Source of the DNA: Mannheimia glucosida
Lineage (GTDB): Bacteria > Pseudomonadota > Gammaproteobacteria > Enterobacterales > Pasteurellaceae
Assembly: GCF_046267875.1 (NCBI RefSeq)
Contig: NZ_CP176502.1
Coordinates: forward strand, 1 to 64,000
Length of the DNA: 64,000 bases
Direction: 5' to 3'
The position numbers and the translations under genes were made by a program. Under the pieces are notes generated by a model that saw nothing but the letters and a program-made list of their open reading frames with translations, had not been told where the DNA came from and did no database searches. How positions within the stretch are numbered: the first letter of the stretch is position 1; each line of letters opens with the position of its first letter. Positions 61,195 through 64,000 of this stretch are shown piece after piece.

Positions 61195-62667
61195 TTAGAT
61201 GCCAAGAGAATCCCAAATTTCATCAATGCGTTTCACCACATTGTCATCTTTTTTGATTGGCGTTCCCCACTCTCTTGAGGTTTCACCCACCCATTTATTG
61301 GTGGCATCAATCCCCATTTTCGAGCCAAGCCCTGCAATCGGTGAGGCAAAATCAAGATAATCAATCGGGGTATTTTCGATTAGCGTTGTATCTCGTGCAG
61401 GATCGCAACGGGTGGTGATTGCCCAAATCACGTCTTTCCAATCTCGAGCGTTCACATCGTCATCGCACACAATCACAAACTTAGTGTACATAAATTGACG
61501 CAGGAACGACCAAACCCCCATCATCACCCGTTTGGCGTGTCCGGCATATTGTTTTTTCATCGTCACCACCGCTAAACGGTAAGAACAGCCTTCAGGTGGC
61601 AAGTAGAAATCGACAATTTCCGGAAATTGTTTCTGCAAAATCGGAATAAAGACTTCATTTAACGCCTCGCCTAACACTGCCGGTTCATCAGGTGGTCTGC
61701 CGGTGTAGGTGGAGTGATAAATCGCATCTTTTCGCATCGTAATATGGGTAACGGTAAATACCGGAAAATACTCTTGCTCGTTGTAGTAGCCGGTGTGGTC
61801 GCCATAAGGGCCTTCCAAAGCAGTTTCTTCAAGGTCGATATAGCCCTCGAGTACGATTTCGCTACTTGCCGGCACTTCTAACTCGTTAGAAACAGATTTA
61901 ACCACTTCGGTTTTATGCCCTCGCAACAGCCCGGCAAACGCATATTCTGAAAGTGTATCCGGCACAGGGGTGACTGCTGCTAAAATAGTGGCCGGATCGG
62001 CACCAATCGCAACCGATACCGGAAACGGTTTACCCGGGTTTTCGGCTTTCCACTCTTGGAAGTCTAACGCACCGCCTCGGTGAGAAAGCCAACGCATAAT
62101 CAGTTTATTTTTGCCGATAAGTTGCTGACGATAGATGCCTAAATTCTGGCGTTTTTTGTAAGGCCCTTGCGTAATGGTCAGCCCCCAAGTGACCAGCGGA
62201 GCGACATCGCCCGGCCAGCAGTGCATAATCGGTAATTTATAGAGATCAACCTCATCACCCGAAATCACCACTTGCTGACAATCTGCTTTGCTCAGTACCT
62301 TAGGCGGCATATTTAAAATTTGCTTCCATTGTGGCAGTTGCCCGATCAAATCTTTAAACCCTTTCGGTGGCTCAGGCTCTTTTAAAAAGGCGAGTAACTT
62401 ACCCAGCTCACGCAGTGCTTTGGTATCTTCTTGCCCCATTCCCAGAGCTACCCGTTTGGGTGTGCCGAATAAATTACACAACACCGGCATTTGATAGCCT
62501 TTCGGGTTTTCAAACAGTAATGCCGGCCCGCCTTTGCGTAAAGTGCGGTCGGCAATTTCGGTCATTTCTAAATAAGGATCGATTTCTTGCTGAATGCGGA
62601 CTAATTCGCCTTGAGTCTCAAGAAAATCAAGAAATTCACGGAGGTTTTTATACTTCATAGCGGTCAT
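61195..62667 (-). CDS. ubiD: 3-octaprenyl-4-hydroxybenzoate decarboxylase UbiD
   Basis: Decarboxylates octaprenyl-hydroxybenzoate in ubiquinone synthesis, using prenylated FMN made by UbiX. The 490 residues follow E. coli UbiD (497): the start MTAMKYKNLREFLDFLETQGEL aligns with MDAMKYNDLRDF. The cofactor and metal region NLGIYRQQLIGKNKLIMRW and the catalytic acid stretch LEGPYGDHTGYYN are clear. No good ribosome site; a second ATG three codons in (62658) is an alternative. Confidence 0.95.
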   Translation of the reverse strand: MTAMKYKNLREFLDFLETQGELVRIQQEIDPYLEMTEIADRTLRKGGPALLFENPKGYQMPVLCNLFGTPKRVALGMGQEDTKALRELGKLLAFLKEPEPPKGFKDLIGQLPQWKQILNMPPKVLSKADCQQVVISGDEVDLYKLPIMHCWPGDVAPLVTWGLTITQGPYKKRQNLGIYRQQLIGKNKLIMRWLSHRGGALDFQEWKAENPGKPFPVSVAIGADPATILAAVTPVPDTLSEYAFAGLLRGHKTEVVKSVSNELEVPASSEIVLEGYIDLEETALEGPYGDHTGYYNEQEYFPVFTVTHITMRKDAIYHSTYTGRPPDEPAVLGEALNEVFIPILQKQFPEIVDFYLPPEGCSYRLAVVTMKKQYAGHAKRVMMGVWSFLRQFMYTKFVIVCDDDVNARDWKDVIWAITTRCDPARDTTLIENTPIDYLDFASPIAGLGSKMGIDATNKWVGETSREWGTPIKKDDNVVKRIDEIWDSLGI

Positions 62668-62748
62668 ATTTTTCGATTTTTTTGCAAGTATATAGAAAAA
62701 CGCAGATGAAAAATACCCATAAAAAATTTATAGAATTTTTATTTGATT

Positions 62749-62777
62749 TTGTTAGAATAGTCCAACTTGACTATATA
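62749..62777 (+). promoter_or_regulatory. Candidate znuA promoter with an internal inverted repeat
   Basis: TTGTTA (62749-62754), 17 bases, TATATA (62772-62777). Between them ATAGTC-CAACTT-GACTAT (62757-62774) is a perfect inverted repeat where a repressor such as Zur could block access. The start point would fall only a few bases before the ATG, which weakens the call. Confidence 0.4.
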
Positions 62778-62789
62778 AAAGGAGATATT

Positions 62790-63773
62790 ATGTTTAAGAA
62801 AACTTTACTCAGCCTTGCCGTTTTAGGGGCAGGCGTTGCCCAAGCCGATGTGCTAACCAGTGTTAAACCGCTAGGCTTTATTGCTAGTGCCATTACCGAA
62901 GGGGTAACTGAAACTAAAGTATTATTACCGGTAACCGCTTCTCCGCACGATTACAGCTTAAAACCTTCAGATGTTACTCAATTACAATCTGCTCAATTAG
63001 TGGTTTGGGTTGGTGACGGCTTAGAAGGCTTTTTAGAGAAAAGCATTGAAAAGTTACCGAAAGAAAAAGTGTTGACGCTTGAAGATGTTGATGCGATTGA
63101 TGAAATTGTTGAGAAAGCAAGCAAAAAAGAACACAAAGACGATGATCACGATCATAAACATAAAGATGAACACGCCCATAAACATGAGCATAAGCACGAA
63201 CACAAGCATGAGCATAAACACGAAGGGCATGACCACGATCATCACGGGCATAGCCATGATGAAGATTGGCATATCTGGTTCTCAGCTGAAGCAAGTGAGC
63301 TAGCAGCAGAGCAAATTGCGGCACGTTTAAGCGAACAAATGCCGGAACAAAAAGCGAAAATTGCGGAAAACCTTGCAAAATTTAAAGCAAATTTAACCGC
63401 TAAAAAAGCAGACATTGCGAAGCAATTAGAGCCGGTAAAAGCCAAAGGTTACTACACATTCCACGATGCTTATAGCTATTTTGAAAGAGAGTATGGTTTA
63501 AATTCATTGGGTTCATTTACCATTAACCCAACCGTTGCACCGGGTGCGAAAACCATTGCTTCTATCAAGAAAAATATTGAAAAGCACAAAGCACAATGTT
63601 TATTTGCCGAGCCTCAATTCACGCCAAAAGTGATTGAAACCTTAGCAAAAGAAACTAAAGTAAATGTTGGCCAGTTAGACCCACTGGGTGCAAAAGTTCA
63701 GTTAAGTGCGACCGCTTACCCTGAATTTTTACAGTCGATGGCAGATGAATTTAGCCAATGCTTATCTAAGTAA
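62790..63773 (+). CDS. znuA: Zinc ABC transporter substrate-binding protein ZnuA
   Basis: ZnuA captures zinc in the periplasm for the ZnuBC importer. From MFKKTLLSLAVLG (327 residues; GGAG site) it has a signal peptide (to AQA-D), the cluster A-I fold with zinc ligand His53 (ASPHDYS), a very long His/Asp/Glu/Lys-rich loop (about 115-161), then FHDAYSYFEREYG and the C-terminal lobe. The loop is typical of ZnuA and made of H-K-H-E repeats. znuB and znuC are not next to it, as is usual in this family of organisms. Confidence 0.95.
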   Translation: MFKKTLLSLAVLGAGVAQADVLTSVKPLGFIASAITEGVTETKVLLPVTASPHDYSLKPSDVTQLQSAQLVVWVGDGLEGFLEKSIEKLPKEKVLTLEDVDAIDEIVEKASKKEHKDDDHDHKHKDEHAHKHEHKHEHKHEHKHEGHDHDHHGHSHDEDWHIWFSAEASELAAEQIAARLSEQMPEQKAKIAENLAKFKANLTAKKADIAKQLEPVKAKGYYTFHDAYSYFEREYGLNSLGSFTINPTVAPGAKTIASIKKNIEKHKAQCLFAEPQFTPKVIETLAKETKVNVGQLDPLGAKVQLSATAYPEFLQSMADEFSQCLSK

Positions 63774-63780
63774 GCGAGTA

Positions 63781-63811
63781 AAAACCCCGTTTAATGGCTA
63801 AACGGGGTTTT
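63781..63811. terminator. Bidirectional terminator after znuA
   Basis: AAAACCCCGTTTA and TAAACGGGGTTTT form a 13-bp stem with a short loop and a T-run after. It ends znuA and the convergent partial gene. Confidence 0.88.
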
Positions 63812-63819
63812 ATTTTTAA

Positions 63820-64000
63820 TTACTGCTTAACGATAATTTTTTTACCGTTGGTAAAATCAATTTGTTTGGCAACAGTCAAGTGTCCGACCGGTGTTTCAAG
63901 CTTACCAAATACCGCTTTTGCATTTTCCGGTAATTTATCAAAAGGTAAAATCACCGTAATGTTTTCTTTCTTTTTCGCTGAAATGGCTTTCTCAAGTTGT
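63820..64000 (-). CDS. Partial coding region, 3' end of an unidentified gene
   Basis: An open frame runs from the window edge to a TAA at 63820-63822; 59 residues are visible, ending TVAKQIDFTNGKKIIVKQ. The stretch has good codon use, no stops and a terminator right after it, so it is very likely the real end of a gene whose start lies beyond 64000. I do not recognise the family. Confidence 0.65.
   Translation of the reverse strand, partial: QLEKAISAKKKENITVILPFDKLPENAKAVFGKLETPVGHLTVAKQIDFTNGKKIIVKQ

Noticed and set aside
63120..63260. Short tandem repeats that might look like a CRISPR or satellite
   Set aside because: They are in-frame codons for the ZnuA His-rich loop with no spacers of constant size.
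62974..63378. Antisense frames opposite the His-rich loop of znuA
   Set aside because: They mirror the H-K-H-E repeat and have no ribosome sites.

Overview
The window is a 64 kb piece of a low-GC gammaproteobacterial chromosome from the family Pasteurellaceae. Three things point there. Gene order follows Haemophilus/Actinobacillus/E. coli house-keeping clusters. Proteins are close to the H. influenzae/E. coli forms. Dozens of copies of the DNA-uptake core ACAAGCGGT(C) lie between genes, often as inverted pairs; that variant is typical of the Actinobacillus pleuropneumoniae / Mannheimia / Bibersteinia side of the family rather than the Haemophilus side. No phage, insertion sequence, CRISPR array, rRNA or tRNA was seen. 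The window starts exactly at dnaA, so the assembly was probably rotated to that gene.

Layout. 1-2.5 kb: dnaA-dnaN, ended by a terminator with no recF next to it. 2.5-6.7 kb (minus): rodZ-ispG-hisS-yfgM. 6.8-9.5 kb: argH (with an ARG-box-like operator) and mnmA. 9.6-18.3 kb (minus): the sodium-pumping NADH:quinone reductase operon nqrABCDEF with its flavin transferase apbE and maturation factor nqrM; two separate HEPN/MNT (HI0074/HI0073-type) gene pairs are inserted on either side of apbE-nqrM. 18.8-22.5 kb: nfuA, pyrG, ansB. 22.6-26.1 kb: gcvA, yjjG, cysB and a secreted DUF3108-like protein, with the small RNA gcvB divergent from gcvA. 26.3-28.7 kb: rsgA-rnhB-hinT-ycfL. 28.7-34.3 kb (minus): envelope and peptidoglycan genes ycbL-like hydrolase, mepK, ldtD, then prc and proQ. 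34.6-40.5 kb: a cold-shock protein, an HcaT-like MFS transporter, proC, rdgC, a YqaB-like phosphatase, a DUF998 membrane protein and argE.

40.5-47.4 kb: a classical autotransporter with an unassigned passenger, then dolP-diaA-yraN-lpoA divergent from rsmI. 47.5-52.9 kb: an MFS transporter, putP, an IclR regulator, the 5-formyltetrahydrofolate cyclo-ligase gene, 6S RNA, zapA and ygfB. 53.0-58.9 kb: hemE, yjaG, hupA, a coiled repeat lipoprotein and rne. 59.3-64 kb: an exported isochorismatase-like hydrolase divergent from an AraC regulator, ubiD, znuA, and the 3' end of an unidentified gene.

Most of the window is conserved core genome. The parts that look accessory or under-described are the doubled HEPN/MNT modules inside the NQR maturation operon, the nested inverted-repeat element between nfuA and pyrG, the autotransporter passenger, the 40-residue-repeat lipoprotein behind two tandem terminators, and the exported isochorismatase/AraC pair. 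All functions are inferred by reading sequences and recalling families; no database search was run.
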